A DNA stretch of 64,000 bases from Rhodococcus opacus (GCF_012396235.1 NZ_JAAXPA010000012.1:124001-188000); one strand, 5' to 3'; counted from the stretch's first letter, positions 47,439 through 56,969 are shown. Made by a program: numbers and translations. Notes: generated by a model from the sequence alone, not told the origin.

Positions 47439-48592
47439 GCCTGCATCACCAGCGTCGTCACAGAGGCACCGTCGGTGCCGGCGACTGTTCCCCCCTTGCA
47501 ATAGGCAAGGGCAGTACGCGCGCCCTCGACTTGTCTGGCTCCGGCCTGACCGCGAAGCTGCCATGTGAGCTCGCAGGCTTGGGCCACTCCGGTCGCACCG
47601 ACAGGGTGTCCTCGCGACAGCAGGCCACCGGACGGGTTCACGGGGAGTTTGCCGCCCAGGGCGGTGTGGCCCTGTTCTGCCCATCGCCCTCCCTCTCCAC
47701 GGGGAATGAGACCGAGACCTTCCATTCGGACGATCTCGGCGATGGTGAAGCAGTCGTGCATCTCCACGAAGTCGATGTCGTCCGGACCGATCCCGGTCAG
47801 CTCCCATGCGGCTTGTCCGCCACGGCGGGAGATGTCCTCTTCGTTGATCGAGCGTTCGCCGTCGCGCACTGTGCCGCTGACGAGGCCACACCCGAGAATC
47901 TTCGGGTTGTCTCCCGCGCGGAGTCCAAGCCGTGTCAGGCCGGCTTGGTTCGCGATGACGATCGCGGCGGCGCCGTCGCTGATCGGGCTGCAGTCCAGTA
48001 GTCCGAGTGGATCAGCGATGGTCCGTGCTTCGAGGACCTGCCCCAGGGACACCGCGTGCTGGTACTGGGCGTAGGGATTGTGTACCGAGTGTGCGTGGTT
48101 CTTGACGGCGATGCTCGCGATCTGCGCGCGGGTTGCTCCGTGATCGTGCATGTATCGTCGGGCGCTCATGGCGTGGTTGGCTGCCATCACCATGCCCATC
48201 GCCGCATCCAGGTCGGTGCGGTCGGCAAGGATTCCGCCCTTGATTCGGTCGGTCATCTTCTCGGCGCCGATGACGAGGACGAGGTCGTGCTGGCCAGCGG
48301 CAACAGCCATCGACGCGACGCGTAGCGCGGTGGCTCCGCTCGAGCATGCGTTCTCGAGATTGGTGACGGGCTGACCGGCGAGCCCGAGCTGAGCCGCTAC
48401 GCGTTGTCCGGCAACCGAACCTCCGAGAACGGTTCCCAGGTAGAGCGCATCGATGTCGTGTGGGAGGGACTCGGCCTCGGACAGAGCCGTACGTGCGGCC
48501 TCGACAGCCATTTTCTCGAGGGTCACCTCGGCCGGGTACTTGCCGAATCGAACCATCCCGACGCCGACTGCGTGTACGGCGTTCGCATTCAT
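47435..48592 (-). CDS. thiolase (acetyl-CoA acetyltransferase family)
   Basis: A 385-residue thiolase. Active-site Cys in NLENACSSGATALRVASMAV, the EMHDCFTIAEIVRMEGLGL segment with catalytic His, and NPSGGLLSRGHPVGATGVAQ with the second His, all as in active enzymes. It should cleave a 3-ketoacyl-CoA with free CoA. It is encoded next to a DUF35 protein (4-bp overlap), which in related systems binds the acyl-CoA tail. Second thiolase-like protein of the island; the first (44010-45134) lacks the GHPxGATG motif. Confidence 0.9.
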   Translation of the reverse strand: MNANAVHAVGVGMVRFGKYPAEVTLEKMAVEAARTALSEAESLPHDIDALYLGTVLGGSVAGQRVAAQLGLAGQPVTNLENACSSGATALRVASMAVAAGQHDLVLVIGAEKMTDRIKGGILADRTDLDAAMGMVMAANHAMSARRYMHDHGATRAQIASIAVKNHAHSVHNPYAQYQHAVSLGQVLEARTIADPLGLLDCSPISDGAAAIVIANQAGLTRLGLRAGDNPKILGCGLVSGTVRDGERSINEEDISRRGGQAAWELTGIGPDDIDFVEMHDCFTIAEIVRMEGLGLIPRGEGGRWAEQGHTALGGKLPVNPSGGLLSRGHPVGATGVAQACELTWQLRGQAGARQVEGARTALAYCKGGTVAGTDGASVTTLVMQA

Positions 48593-48990
48593 GACTGCTC
48601 CTTGGGGACGAAGGCGAAGCTCAGATGGGGCTGCCCGTCGATCGTTGTCTCGTCGGCCGCCAGCTGGACCTGTTGCCCGATTTGTGGACTGAGTCCAGGC
48701 GGGAATTTCAGGCGCGAGAGGAGTACCACCGGCCCGTCCAACCGCACGAACCCCAGCTGATAGGGCACGGCGAAGGCGGGGGGCGCCTGGTGGACGGTGG
48801 TAAAGCTCTCGAGGGTGCCTTCCTGCGGTAGCTCCACGGTGTGAACATCATCGGTGTAGCAGCGGGGGCAGAAGTCCCGAGCAGGAAACGAGACGTGTCC
48901 TTGCGTACATGCTGAACCGATCAGTGCGAATGGTTCGGTGGTGAACAGGTCGTCCCTCAGTGGGGGCAGGTCGAACGTGTCGGTGCTCAT
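48589..48990 (-). CDS. DUF35 OB-fold/Zn-ribbon protein
   Basis: A 133-residue DUF35 protein. The zinc ribbon is SACTQGHVSFPARDFCPRCY, where the first pair is CTQGH rather than CxxC, followed by the OB-fold (TLESFTTVHQAPPAFAVPYQ, LGFVRLDGPVVLLSRLKFPP). The ATG overlaps the thiolase gene start/stop order (ATGA), making a fixed pair with the downstream thiolase. It begins 10 bp after the CoA-transferase gene. Confidence 0.87.
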   Translation of the reverse strand: MSTDTFDLPPLRDDLFTTEPFALIGSACTQGHVSFPARDFCPRCYTDDVHTVELPQEGTLESFTTVHQAPPAFAVPYQLGFVRLDGPVVLLSRLKFPPGLSPQIGQQVQLAADETTIDGQPHLSFAFVPKEQS

Positions 48991-49000
48991 GTGACCTCCT

Positions 49001-50104
49001 TCAGTGTGTCGCGGTGGGAATGGCCGGCGTGCACCAGTTGTGTGCAGCGGTGGCGAGATCGATGCGTCGTGCTCCGGTGTCGCTGAGTTCGGGACCGGTC
49101 CTGCTCATGCGCGGCGCGGCAGCCGGGAACACGGCGCCGTCGCGCTCGACCAACATCGATCGGGCGCGAACGTGCGGATCGGAGGCGACTTCGTCGACAG
49201 CATTGACCGGTGCCACACAGGCTTCGGCTCCGGCGAACAGTTCGGTCCATTCGGCCCGGGTTCTCGTGGCAAAGGCTTGCGCGATCTTCTGTTTCGCGGC
49301 GGGCCACTTCGTCCGGTCTTCACGGGCGCCGTCGAGCGCGTCCTCGAGACCCAGTAGCCGAGTCATGTTGGCGTAGAACTTCGGTTCAGCTCCAGCGACG
49401 GCCATGTAGTGTCCGTCGCTGGTTCGGTAGCTGTTGTAGTGCGGAGCACCGGAATCCATGTCGTTGGTGCCCGGTACGTCGGACCATTGCCCGTCAGCCT
49501 TGCGCTGCCAGAGCCCGGACATCAACAGAAGCGCTGCATCCGTCATCGCAGCATCGATGACCTGGCCGGTCCCGGAACGGGTCCGCTCGAACAATGCGAG
49601 GCCGATACCGTAGGCGAGCATCAGTCCTCCGCCGTAGTCGGCGACCATGTTCAGTGGCGGGACGGGGTCGTGTCCCTCGCGCGCGATCGAACGGGCCGCC
49701 CCGACCATGGCCAGATAGCTCAGGTCGTGGCCGGGCTCGTGTGCGGCTGGACCGGTCTGACCCCATCCGGTCATGCGGGCATAGACGAGTGCCGTGTTGG
49801 CGGCCGTCAGCTTGTCCGGTCCGAAACCCAGCCGCTCCATCACGCCGGGACGAAATCCTTCGACCAGAACATCGGCGGACACCGCGAGCTCGTGGACGAG
49901 TGCTCGGTCCCTGTCGCTTTTGAGGTCGGCTTCGACCGTGGTGCGACCGCGCAGCGTGAACGAGGGCCGTGTGGCGGCGCTGCCCGGCCGCTCGATGCGG
50001 AATACTTCGGCACCGGCGTCGGCGAGGAGACTGCACGCGAACGGTGCGGCCCCCAGTCCTCCGAACTCGAGGACGCGGATTCCCTCGTAGGGACGAACGC
50101 TCAC
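49001..50104 (-). CDS. CaiB/BaiF family CoA-transferase
   Basis: A 367-residue class III CoA-transferase. RVLEFGGLGAAPFACSLLAD AGAEVFRIE is the N-terminal CoA-binding signature, GFRPGVMERLGFGPDKLTAA follows, and VADYGGGLMLAYGIGLALFE contains the catalytic Asp that forms the CoA anhydride. Members move CoA between carboxylic acids or act as racemases of 2-methylacyl-CoA (the ending FRIERPGSAATRPSF and HDLSYLAMVG fit AMACR-like proteins too). The gene overlaps the lactonase gene by 4 bp. Confidence 0.88.
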   Translation of the reverse strand: MSVRPYEGIRVLEFGGLGAAPFACSLLADAGAEVFRIERPGSAATRPSFTLRGRTTVEADLKSDRDRALVHELAVSADVLVEGFRPGVMERLGFGPDKLTAANTALVYARMTGWGQTGPAAHEPGHDLSYLAMVGAARSIAREGHDPVPPLNMVADYGGGLMLAYGIGLALFERTRSGTGQVIDAAMTDAALLLMSGLWQRKADGQWSDVPGTNDMDSGAPHYNSYRTSDGHYMAVAGAEPKFYANMTRLLGLEDALDGAREDRTKWPAAKQKIAQAFATRTRAEWTELFAGAEACVAPVNAVDEVASDPHVRARSMLVERDGAVFPAAAPRMSRTGPELSDTGARRIDLATAAHNWCTPAIPTATH

Positions 50105-51024
50105 TGCCTGCCTCCTACGATTACGTCCGACCGGGCCGGAAGAAGCGGTAGCCCGGGATGGACGGCAGGCATCGCAACGACCGACCCGCCCTTGGCAACC
50201 GTGACGACTAGGGTTGCGAGGTCCGCTCCCGCGAAGCAGACACTTGTGACGAGAACACCTGTACCGAAATTTAATTCACGGACGACTCGGCCATCGGAAT
50301 CGAGCGCGACGACATTGTCTCCGGATCCACCTGCCACCCACAGCCATCCCTGGCTGTCGAGGGCGATTCCGTCCGGGGTCCCGCCGGGGACGGCGACTTC
50401 CCAGCCGTCCCACTCGCATCGCGCTCCGTCGACGTGGTAGCGGCGCACGACGCCGCGCAGCGTTTCGGCGACATAGATCTGCGCGGGGTCGGTTCCGAAG
50501 CAGAGACCGTTCGGGAATCGGAGCCTGTCGAGTGCGGTCGTCACCGTGTTGGTGCTGGGGTCGAGAATGCGTAGGGCTCCTCGGCCATCACCTCCGTCGT
50601 CGGAGTGCCCGCAGGGGTCGGTGAACCAGATCCGCCCTGCATTGTCGATGATGCAGTCGCTCGGCGAGGATACGTCGCCTTCGTGGACGGTTGTCACCGT
50701 GCCGTCGACGATCTGCTGAATCGAGGGTGCGGCAGAGATTTCGGACTTCGACGGCATCGCCGTCCCGCCGTTCTGGGTTACCCAGATCTTGCCCTGGATG
50801 CCCACCGCCAAGCAGTTCGGTCCGCCACCGGTTTCTGCGATCGTTCGTGTGGCGTTCTCGGCGGTGAGATCGACGGCGTAGACGATTCCGCGGTTGATGC
50901 TGACAACGCCCACCTCACCGGAAGGCAGCAGCGCGGGTCCCTCGGTGAAGCCGAGACCGGAGGCCACGAGACGGGCGCCATCGGGTAGGACCAGTTTTCG
51001 CTCGGTCTGTGCTTGATTCGTCAC
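50101..51024 (-). CDS. SMP-30/gluconolactonase-family hydrolase
   Basis: A 307-residue six-bladed propeller. Metal ligands fit the family: Glu in GLGFTEGPALLPSGEVGV, Asn/Asp in GRIWFTDPCGHSDDGGDG, and Asp in GTPDGIALDSQGWLWVAGGS. RFPNGLCFGTDPAQIYVAET is also typical. It would hydrolyse a lactone to a hydroxy acid. A lactonase inside a CoA-ligase operon suggests that the substrate pathway includes a ring-opened lactone or a lactone-containing side chain. It is separated by 27 bp from the hydratase gene. Confidence 0.87.
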   Translation of the reverse strand: MTNQAQTERKLVLPDGARLVASGLGFTEGPALLPSGEVGVVSINRGIVYAVDLTAENATRTIAETGGGPNCLAVGIQGKIWVTQNGGTAMPSKSEISAAPSIQQIVDGTVTTVHEGDVSSPSDCIIDNAGRIWFTDPCGHSDDGGDGRGALRILDPSTNTVTTALDRLRFPNGLCFGTDPAQIYVAETLRGVVRRYHVDGARCEWDGWEVAVPGGTPDGIALDSQGWLWVAGGSGDNVVALDSDGRVVRELNFGTGVLVTSVCFAGADLATLVVTVAKGGSVVAMPAVHPGLPLLPARSDVIVGGRQ

Positions 51025-51051
51025 TGGTGTTCCTTGTCGTGGTTGATGATG

Positions 51052-51855
51052 TCAGTCGAGGATCTCGATCCGGCTGGTCACACGGTCTGTCGAATCGGTG
51101 ACCAGAGCTGTTCTGGCCGTGCACGACAGGACCATGCCTTGGTCGATAGTCAGAGGTGAGGTGTACCGGAACGACACATGCCGGATGGGTTTTTGCCGAA
51201 GCGTCCGGATCCGGTGGGTTGCGGCGATCAGTTGGAAGGGGCCGGGCACCACCAGACCCGAGTAGCCTTCCACGTCTCGTGCGTAGTTCTCGTCCCAGTG
51301 AATCCGGTGGGATGCGCGCACGAGTGCGGAGAACCGGAACAGCGTCGTCGTGTCAATGGGCAGCGCAACGCCGGACGCCGCAGGGGCAGCTGGTTGAGGC
51401 GTCGCCGTGGTGTGTGGCCCGTAGTGGTCGATGACGTCTTGCTGCTCGCGGATACAGACTCGCCCCTTCTGGGAGATCAGGTGCTCGAGCGTGGTGATGG
51501 TGAACGTGCCGCTGCGTCCCCGAACGTGTTTCGTTCCAGTTACTTGCGAAGTCCGTACAGCCGGCACACCAAGAAGCAAGTCATGGTGGAATTCGATCGA
51601 GCCGCCCCCGAGAAGGCGCCTGGTTCCCTGCTCCGGCCGTGGAAGGATGTCCGATTGAGTCGGAAGTCCAGCAGCGTCCAGCTGGGTCGGGGACGGGTGC
51701 TCGTGAAGGTACATCCAATGTCCCATCAGCGGCACCGGAGTTCCGTCCGCGGGGTAGTCCACATCCAGTCCGAAAAGCGCGACGAACTCCCGGGCCGGGG
51801 CCGCACCGAGTGTTTCGGTCCGGTCCGTGCGTGGGAGGGAGGTGACTGTGGTCAT
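51052..51855 (-). CDS. HTD2/MaoC-like FAS1-type dehydratase (acyl-CoA hydratase)
   Basis: A 267-residue double-hotdog protein. The N-terminal half carries LMGHWMYLHEHPSPTQLDAA G and GGGSIEFHHDLLLGVPAVRT; the C-terminal half has FSALVRASHRIHWDENYARD VEGYSGLVVPGPFQL, the MaoC-type motif with Asp/His. It resembles mesaconyl-C4-CoA hydratase and HTD2-type 3-hydroxyacyl dehydratases. It would hydrate an enoyl-CoA in the pathway. The start at 51855 is set by the ATGA overlap with the Zn-ADH gene. Confidence 0.82.
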   Translation of the reverse strand: MTTVTSLPRTDRTETLGAAPAREFVALFGLDVDYPADGTPVPLMGHWMYLHEHPSPTQLDAAGLPTQSDILPRPEQGTRRLLGGGSIEFHHDLLLGVPAVRTSQVTGTKHVRGRSGTFTITTLEHLISQKGRVCIREQQDVIDHYGPHTTATPQPAAPAASGVALPIDTTTLFRFSALVRASHRIHWDENYARDVEGYSGLVVPGPFQLIAATHRIRTLRQKPIRHVSFRYTSPLTIDQGMVLSCTARTALVTDSTDRVTSRIEILD

Positions 51856-52859
51856 GGAACCAGCACCGCGCGTCCGACAACCGAGGACTTCTCGACGGCA
51901 CGGTGAGCACCAACGACGTCGTCGAGGGTGTAGTCGGTTGTGACTGCCCGCACCTGGCCGGAGTCGAGCAGTTCCAGTGACCGTAGGAACGAGTCCGTCG
52001 ATGTCGATGCGGATCCGGTGATCACCGCTTCCTTGAAGAACACGAAGGCGGGATAGACGCTGATCTTTTGGCGTTCGAGTTGGCCTGTCAACACGTAGCG
52101 ACCGCGCTGTGCGAGGCCTTTGAAGCCGGTGTCGAACACCGTCGGCAGGCCGACGTTGTCGAGCACGACGTCGACGCCGCGTCCGTGGGTGAGGTCCGCG
52201 ATGTGGGTGTTGGGGTTCTCGGTGGTGATGACGACATCGTGTGCTCCGTGCGCACGGAGGGCGTCGGACTTCGACGCCGAGGATGTCAGCGCGATGACGT
52301 GGGCGCCCATCGACGCTGCGACCTGCAGGGCATGGATGCCCAGTCCTCCCCCTGCGCCGGTGACGAGGACCGTTTCGCCGCTGCGAAGGTGTGCTGCACC
52401 GCGCAGGGCTTGGACGCAGCTGCCGACAGCGCACGCGGCGATGGCTGCTGCCTGTGCCGGTATGTTGTCGGGGACCTGAGCGAGGGCGTCCTGTTCGAGC
52501 ACAATGAAGTCTGCGTAGCCACCGTAGACGAATGTCTTTTTCGTGCAGTCGAGTTCGCGTCCGGTTCGGCACGGACCGCACCATCCACATGTGTGGTGTT
52601 GTTTGCACGCGACCCGATCGCCTGGCTCGACGTGTGTGACCGATTCCCCGATTTCGACGACGCGGCCCGCCACCTCATGGCCCAGCACGTGAGGTAGTGA
52701 AATCTTGGTCAAACCTGCGCGGTCGGCGATGTCGTGTCCGCAAACACCGACGGCTTCGACCGCGACGAGAACCTGGGTGCCGCGGGGTGACGGGCGGTCG
52801 GTCTCGCCGAGCGCGAGTACCTCGGGTCCGCCGTACTCCGGTGTGGCTACTTGGCGCAT
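51852..52859 (-). CDS. zinc-binding alcohol dehydrogenase family oxidoreductase
   Basis: A 335-residue MDR-superfamily enzyme. Catalytic zinc site: GVCGHDIADRAGL and the LPHVLGHEVAGRVVEIGESV His-Glu pair. The structural zinc lobe is CKQHHTCGWCGPCRTGRELD C with four cysteines. The cofactor motif is VLVTGAGGGLGIHALQVAAS. Substrate unknown; within this operon it may oxidise an alcohol or reduce an enoyl intermediate. It overlaps the ligase gene by 13 bp and the hydratase gene by 4 bp. Confidence 0.87.
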   Translation of the reverse strand: MRQVATPEYGGPEVLALGETDRPSPRGTQVLVAVEAVGVCGHDIADRAGLTKISLPHVLGHEVAGRVVEIGESVTHVEPGDRVACKQHHTCGWCGPCRTGRELDCTKKTFVYGGYADFIVLEQDALAQVPDNIPAQAAAIAACAVGSCVQALRGAAHLRSGETVLVTGAGGGLGIHALQVAASMGAHVIALTSSASKSDALRAHGAHDVVITTENPNTHIADLTHGRGVDVVLDNVGLPTVFDTGFKGLAQRGRYVLTGQLERQKISVYPAFVFFKEAVITGSASTSTDSFLRSLELLDSGQVRAVTTDYTLDDVVGAHRAVEKSSVVGRAVLVP

Positions 52860-54478
52860 GACTTGGCCTCCTGGATCTGAGGATCGATGAACTGCTCACC
52901 GATCAAGCGCTTGCTGACTTTGCCGGTGGAGGTGGTCGGCACTTTGTCTGCGTCGAGGAACACGAACCGCGACGGGACCTTGTACGAGGAGATGCGCTGT
53001 CGGAGCCACTGCCTCAGCTCCTCCGACAACTGCTCCGCATCTGCGTCGTGTCGCGCCGCTAGTACGATCGCGCAACACAATTGTTCGTCACCGGACACAC
53101 TCGTCCAGCCGAACGCAAACGCGTCCTCCACGTCCGGATGACGAGCGACGAAATCCTCGACCTCAGCGGGCGATATCGTGATCCCGTTGACCTTGACCAC
53201 TTCCTTGAGGCGTCCGGCGAAGTGCAGATGCCTATCGCTGTCAAGCCAACCGAGATCGCCGGTACGAAACCATCCGTCATCGGTGAACGATGCGGCATTG
53301 GCGTCCTCGTTGTTCAGATAGCCGGGGGTCACGATCCCCCGCAGTTCGATTTCCCCGAGCTGCTCCGGATGGCCGACCTCGATGGGTTCGCCTGTCTCGA
53401 GGTCGGTGCACCGGATCTGTTGGGTGTCGAGCACGGTTCCTTGAGTCTGGACGAGCGTGTCCACATCGTCGCCGGGCTCGGTCATCGTTGCGAGTCCATA
53501 GCATTCGGTGAGGCCATACGTACTACGCGCTCCGCGCAGGCCGAGGGTATCGATCGCGATTCGCTTGTCTTCCGCAGTCACACCGATCACGCCCTTGGTC
53601 AAGCTGGACAGATCGAAGGGTTGTGTCTGCTGCTGCTTGGCAAGGCCGCGAATGAGTGGGCCCAGTCCGTAGAACACAGTGCACTTCACCCGTTCGATGA
53701 ACTGTGCCGACGAAGCCGGCTCGAATCTACGCTGGAGGCAGAGGGTGGCACGGTGGGTGAGCGCCACATGGATCACATTTGCGCAGCCGAGGCCGAAGAA
53801 CAGCGGTGCAGCGAACCAGATTCTGTCTTCCTCGGTCACCCCGATCCGCGCGCCCATCGCCTGGCCGTTGCGGACGAGGCCGCCGTGTTCGAGTATGACA
53901 ACCTTCGGTTCGGCACTGCTGCCACTGGTGAAGGCGTACATCGCCGTGTCGGACTCCGTGATGTGTGCCGGAGGCACCGGGTGCCCGATTGTGCGATCGA
54001 GCCCTGTGGGGAGATCAGGGCCGGCCCAGAAGAAGGTCCCGAGATAACGCCGGGACCAGTCCGGATCGACCAGGTCGGCCTCGGCGAGGATTGCCGTGTA
54101 GTCGTGGCCGTGCAGGTCGGGTTCCGAAATGAGGGCTCGCAGATGCGCTTTCGCGCTGGCGGAACGGAGTTCGGCGGCCTTGTACCAGGTGTTGAGTGGG
54201 ACTGCGATCATTCCCCCGCGGGTGACAGCAAGGACTGCAGCAACCCATTTCCAGCTGTTTCCCATCAGGATTCCGACGGTGTCACCCTTGGAAAGACCCA
54301 GATGTTCCAGGTTTGCCTGTAGCCGAGTGCAGTAGTCGTACATCTCGCGTGCCGTGACCGCACGGACGTCGTCGATCACGATCGGGTGGTCTGGGGACTG
54401 AGTCGCGTAGGCCTCGAACGCCGATGGCACTGTCGATACAGCGACCGTCGTAGAGGCCGGTACAGGTTCGTTCATCAC
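52847..54478 (-). CDS. acyl-CoA synthetase (AMP-binding), first gene of the catabolic operon
   Basis: A 543-residue ANL-superfamily ligase: P-loop AFTSGSSAEPKVVILEHGGL near residue 178, GLTECYG, DDGWFRTGDLGWLDSDRHLH and KEVVKVNGITISPAEVE, with the C-terminal Lys in TSTGKVSKRLI. It activates a free acid to its CoA thioester with ATP, the entry step of the pathway. Family relatives include FadD3-like and cyclohexane/benzoate-type ligases; the substrate is not evident. The 20-bp palindrome at 54492-54511 lies 13 bp before the ATG and probably controls this ten-gene operon (54478 to 45415). Confidence 0.9.
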   Translation of the reverse strand: MMNEPVPASTTVAVSTVPSAFEAYATQSPDHPIVIDDVRAVTAREMYDYCTRLQANLEHLGLSKGDTVGILMGNSWKWVAAVLAVTRGGMIAVPLNTWYKAAELRSASAKAHLRALISEPDLHGHDYTAILAEADLVDPDWSRRYLGTFFWAGPDLPTGLDRTIGHPVPPAHITESDTAMYAFTSGSSAEPKVVILEHGGLVRNGQAMGARIGVTEEDRIWFAAPLFFGLGCANVIHVALTHRATLCLQRRFEPASSAQFIERVKCTVFYGLGPLIRGLAKQQQTQPFDLSSLTKGVIGVTAEDKRIAIDTLGLRGARSTYGLTECYGLATMTEPGDDVDTLVQTQGTVLDTQQIRCTDLETGEPIEVGHPEQLGEIELRGIVTPGYLNNEDANAASFTDDGWFRTGDLGWLDSDRHLHFAGRLKEVVKVNGITISPAEVEDFVARHPDVEDAFAFGWTSVSGDEQLCCAIVLAARHDADAEQLSEELRQWLRQRISSYKVPSRFVFLDADKVPTTSTGKVSKRLIGEQFIDPQIQEAKSCAK

Positions 54479-54491
54479 ACTGCCTCACATA

Positions 54492-54511
54492 CTATTTTCT
54501 ATAGATAATAG
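54492..54511. promoter_or_regulatory. GntR-type operator A (ligase operon)
   Basis: CTATTTTCTATAGATAATAG, an inverted repeat matching its own reverse complement at 18 of 20 positions. It shares the core TCTATAGA with the sites at 55913 and 56970. It sits directly upstream of the acyl-CoA synthetase start and would block transcription when bound. Confidence 0.75.
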
Positions 54512-54538
54512 CCGTCGGTGGATTGTTTTCCAACCACC

Positions 54539-55894
54539 TCATCGCTTGGCGCCCAGGGTGTCGCCCGAGACCGTTTTCTCGGCGATGCCGCGCTGAGCCA
54601 CCTTTGCCTGCCTCCGAGCCACGGAGTCCTGCGCCGTCAAGAGGTAGGCCGCCCCTGCGCCCAACGACGCCATGATGAAGATGTAGATCGAAAGCGCCAG
54701 GTTGGAGCCGGTGGCGGTCAACAAAGCCTGAGCGACCACTGGCGCGGTTCCGCCCACGACCGCGGTGGGAAGCGCGTGACTCAGAGCGGTGCCGGTGTAG
54801 CGAGCCAACGGCGGGAACTGACGTCCATAGACGACCGCCTGCGGTGCCTGAATGAGGGCATGAGACAAAGCGAGGTACATGGCGAGGCCGACGAAGACTC
54901 CGATGACGCCGAGGCCGAGGAGCCAGAAGAACGGGAACGACAGCAGCACGCCGAACACGAAGCCGGTGACGAGTACGATCCGAGGACTCCATCGGTCCGC
55001 GCACCACCCCGCGACTGGAATCGCGACGGAGTAGACGACGGCGGCGAGCGTCAACGCATCGAGAACCGATGTGCGGTTATACCCCAGAGACGTGGTCGCG
55101 TAGGCGATTCCGTACGTGGTGATCGTGAAGTACACGACCACGCCGCCGCCGGTGACGAAGAACCCGAGCACGATCGGCTTCCAGTAGGAGGTCAACGTCT
55201 TCGCCAGCGACAGTTGCGCCTCCGGTGCCGTCTGCGCCTTGGCTTCGGTGTACTCGGCGCTGTCCTCGATGTTGCGGCGAATCCAGAAGGTGAACAGGAA
55301 CATCACGAAGCCCAGCAGGAATGGCAGTCGCCACCCCCAGGTGATGAAGTGTTCGCCGGTGAACTTCGATGCCAATGTGGTGGCCAGGGAGGAGAGCACC
55401 AGGCCCAGCGAGCCGATCTGAACCATGCTGGCCATGAAGTTCTCGCGACCGGGTTTCGAATTCTCGATCAACACCAGCGAGGCGCCCGCCCACTCGCCGC
55501 CCAAGGACAGACCCTGGAGAAACCGCATCGCCACCAACAGCAACGGTGCTGCGATTCCGATCATCTCGTAGGTGGGCATCAGGCCAATGGCCAGTGTGGA
55601 GAACCCCATCAAGGTCAGGGAGATCATCAGGGTCCGCTTACGCCCGAGGCGGTCCCCCATCCGCCCGAAGACCAGGCTGCCGATCGGCCTGGCGATGAAC
55701 CCGAACGCGAAGGTTGCGAACGCGGCCAATGTTCCTGCAGCCGAACTGAAGGACGGGAAGAACACCTTGTTGAACACCAGCGCGGCCATCGTCCCGTACA
55801 GCAGGAAGTCGTAGTACTCGATGGTGGAGGTGGATATCCCCGCGATGATCAGTCGACGTTGACTTGGGGGTCGGGAAACTGTATTGCTCGCCAT
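54539..55894 (-). CDS. MHS-family MFS transporter
   Basis: A 451-residue transporter of the metabolite:H+ symporter family (KgtP/ShiA/ProP relatives). FIARPIGSLVFGRMGDRLGR KRTLMIS is the MHS signature loop, and LQGLSLGGEWAGASLVLIEN is the second (helix 4-5). Twelve helices. MHS proteins import organic acids such as shikimate, 2-oxoglutarate or aromatic acids, which fits uptake of the acid activated by the ligase. GGAAGAG ribosome binding site. The perfect palindrome at 55913 lies 18 bp before the start codon. Confidence 0.9.
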   Translation of the reverse strand: MASNTVSRPPSQRRLIIAGISTSTIEYYDFLLYGTMAALVFNKVFFPSFSSAAGTLAAFATFAFGFIARPIGSLVFGRMGDRLGRKRTLMISLTLMGFSTLAIGLMPTYEMIGIAAPLLLVAMRFLQGLSLGGEWAGASLVLIENSKPGRENFMASMVQIGSLGLVLSSLATTLASKFTGEHFITWGWRLPFLLGFVMFLFTFWIRRNIEDSAEYTEAKAQTAPEAQLSLAKTLTSYWKPIVLGFFVTGGGVVVYFTITTYGIAYATTSLGYNRTSVLDALTLAAVVYSVAIPVAGWCADRWSPRIVLVTGFVFGVLLSFPFFWLLGLGVIGVFVGLAMYLALSHALIQAPQAVVYGRQFPPLARYTGTALSHALPTAVVGGTAPVVAQALLTATGSNLALSIYIFIMASLGAGAAYLLTAQDSVARRQAKVAQRGIAEKTVSGDTLGAKR

Positions 55895-55912
55895 TTCACA
55901 CTCTCTTCCGAA

Positions 55913-55926
55913 TTTTCTATAGAAAA
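55913..55926. promoter_or_regulatory. GntR-type operator B (transporter)
   Basis: TTTTCTATAGAAAA is a perfect 14-bp palindrome sharing TCTATAGA with the sites at 54492 and 56970, centred 25 bp upstream of the MHS transporter start. The rest of 55927-56090 shows no gene. Confidence 0.75.
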
Positions 55927-56090
55927 GAGTTTATATGTGGTGATCGGCGTCACGTCAAGAGCTCGTGGTCGCTGCTACCGCCACAACTACTGCTGTGGCC
56001 TAGCGGCCTCGCATCGCGACCGGCCCCAGCATCGATCAGTCAAACGGGTTGCGTCATTGGTCCCGCAACTGGAGTGACCAGCGACTATGC

Positions 56091-56819
56091 CTATTCGGTC
56101 GACTCCAGCGCTGCGACTCCCAGTTCGACAGCAGTGTTCGCAAACACCGCCGTCAGAGCCAGTGCGGCCGCCGCCTGACGGCGCGTGGCGCCGTACTGCA
56201 GTGCGTTCTCCACGTGAAGTGCAGCACCTTGTGAGAACAGGTGAGTCGTGGACATGTCGGCCACCGCAAGCGCCAACTCGCGCCATTTCGGTTCGAGTTC
56301 GCTGTGCTCCCACACCGCACGCCCGAGCCGGCGGTAGGCGTCGAAGAACCCGGGCAACTCCTCGGCGAGCATGCCGTGCACGCCCGGAAATTTGTTTTCG
56401 AACGGGCGCCAATACACGCCCTTGGTGGCTGCAGGGACCTCGTACGAGTTGACGTCATACACGAGAGGGAGCCCCTCTGTCACGCCGTGGAGCGCCACGA
56501 ACGGTAGAAGCAGTAGCACGTCGAGGACTTCACGGCGGGAGGCGCCGGCATCCAACGCTCGCCTCACTCGAAGTTCGACGCCACGCTGGTCGCGGACGGT
56601 GACCGAGGCATCATGTGCCAAGAGCAGCAATTCGCGGATGTGCGGGGGCAACTCGTCCGAGTCGTAAGCGGCCTCGAGAAATCTCGAGAAGGCGTCCGCG
56701 AACGTAGGATCCAGCGCCATCAATTGTTCCCACTGCGCCGTAACGGACCCGAATACCTTCGATACCCGCGAGGAAACCCTGGTCTCGCGGCCCTCGTCGG
56801 CGGTCTCGGCTCTTGTCAT
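56091..56819 (-). CDS. carboxymuconolactone decarboxylase/AhpD-like protein (double domain)
   Basis: A 242-residue all-helical protein with two related halves. The first contains PPHIRELLLLAHDASVTVRD QRGVELRVRRALDAGASRRE VLDVLLL, the second PKWRELALAVADMSTTHLFS QGAALHVENALQYGATRRQA AAAL. Both match the CMD domain, although the Cys-x2-Cys pair of AhpD peroxidase is absent. It may be a decarboxylase or lactone isomerase of the pathway. It is divergent from the GntR gene at 57081, with operator C between them. Confidence 0.82.
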   Translation of the reverse strand: MTRAETADEGRETRVSSRVSKVFGSVTAQWEQLMALDPTFADAFSRFLEAAYDSDELPPHIRELLLLAHDASVTVRDQRGVELRVRRALDAGASRREVLDVLLLLPFVALHGVTEGLPLVYDVNSYEVPAATKGVYWRPFENKFPGVHGMLAEELPGFFDAYRRLGRAVWEHSELEPKWRELALAVADMSTTHLFSQGAALHVENALQYGATRRQAAAALALTAVFANTAVELGVAALESTE

Positions 56820-56969
56820 CGTGTGGTCCTCTCGGTTCGAATGCAGTGCCTGCCTCAGGTCAGCCGCGCTCGCGGAGGGGCGGTGGATGGCTTTCTGCGG
56901 GTGTGGCGCAGTGTTGGCCTGGCAGGCAGGAGTAGTCGGACTTGGCTAGATCAGGCCCCTACCGCTACT

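Noticed and set aside
54518-56077. A 519-residue plus-strand frame opposite the MHS transporter
   Set aside because: Gln/Glu/His-rich antisense shadow of a clear 12-helix transporter.
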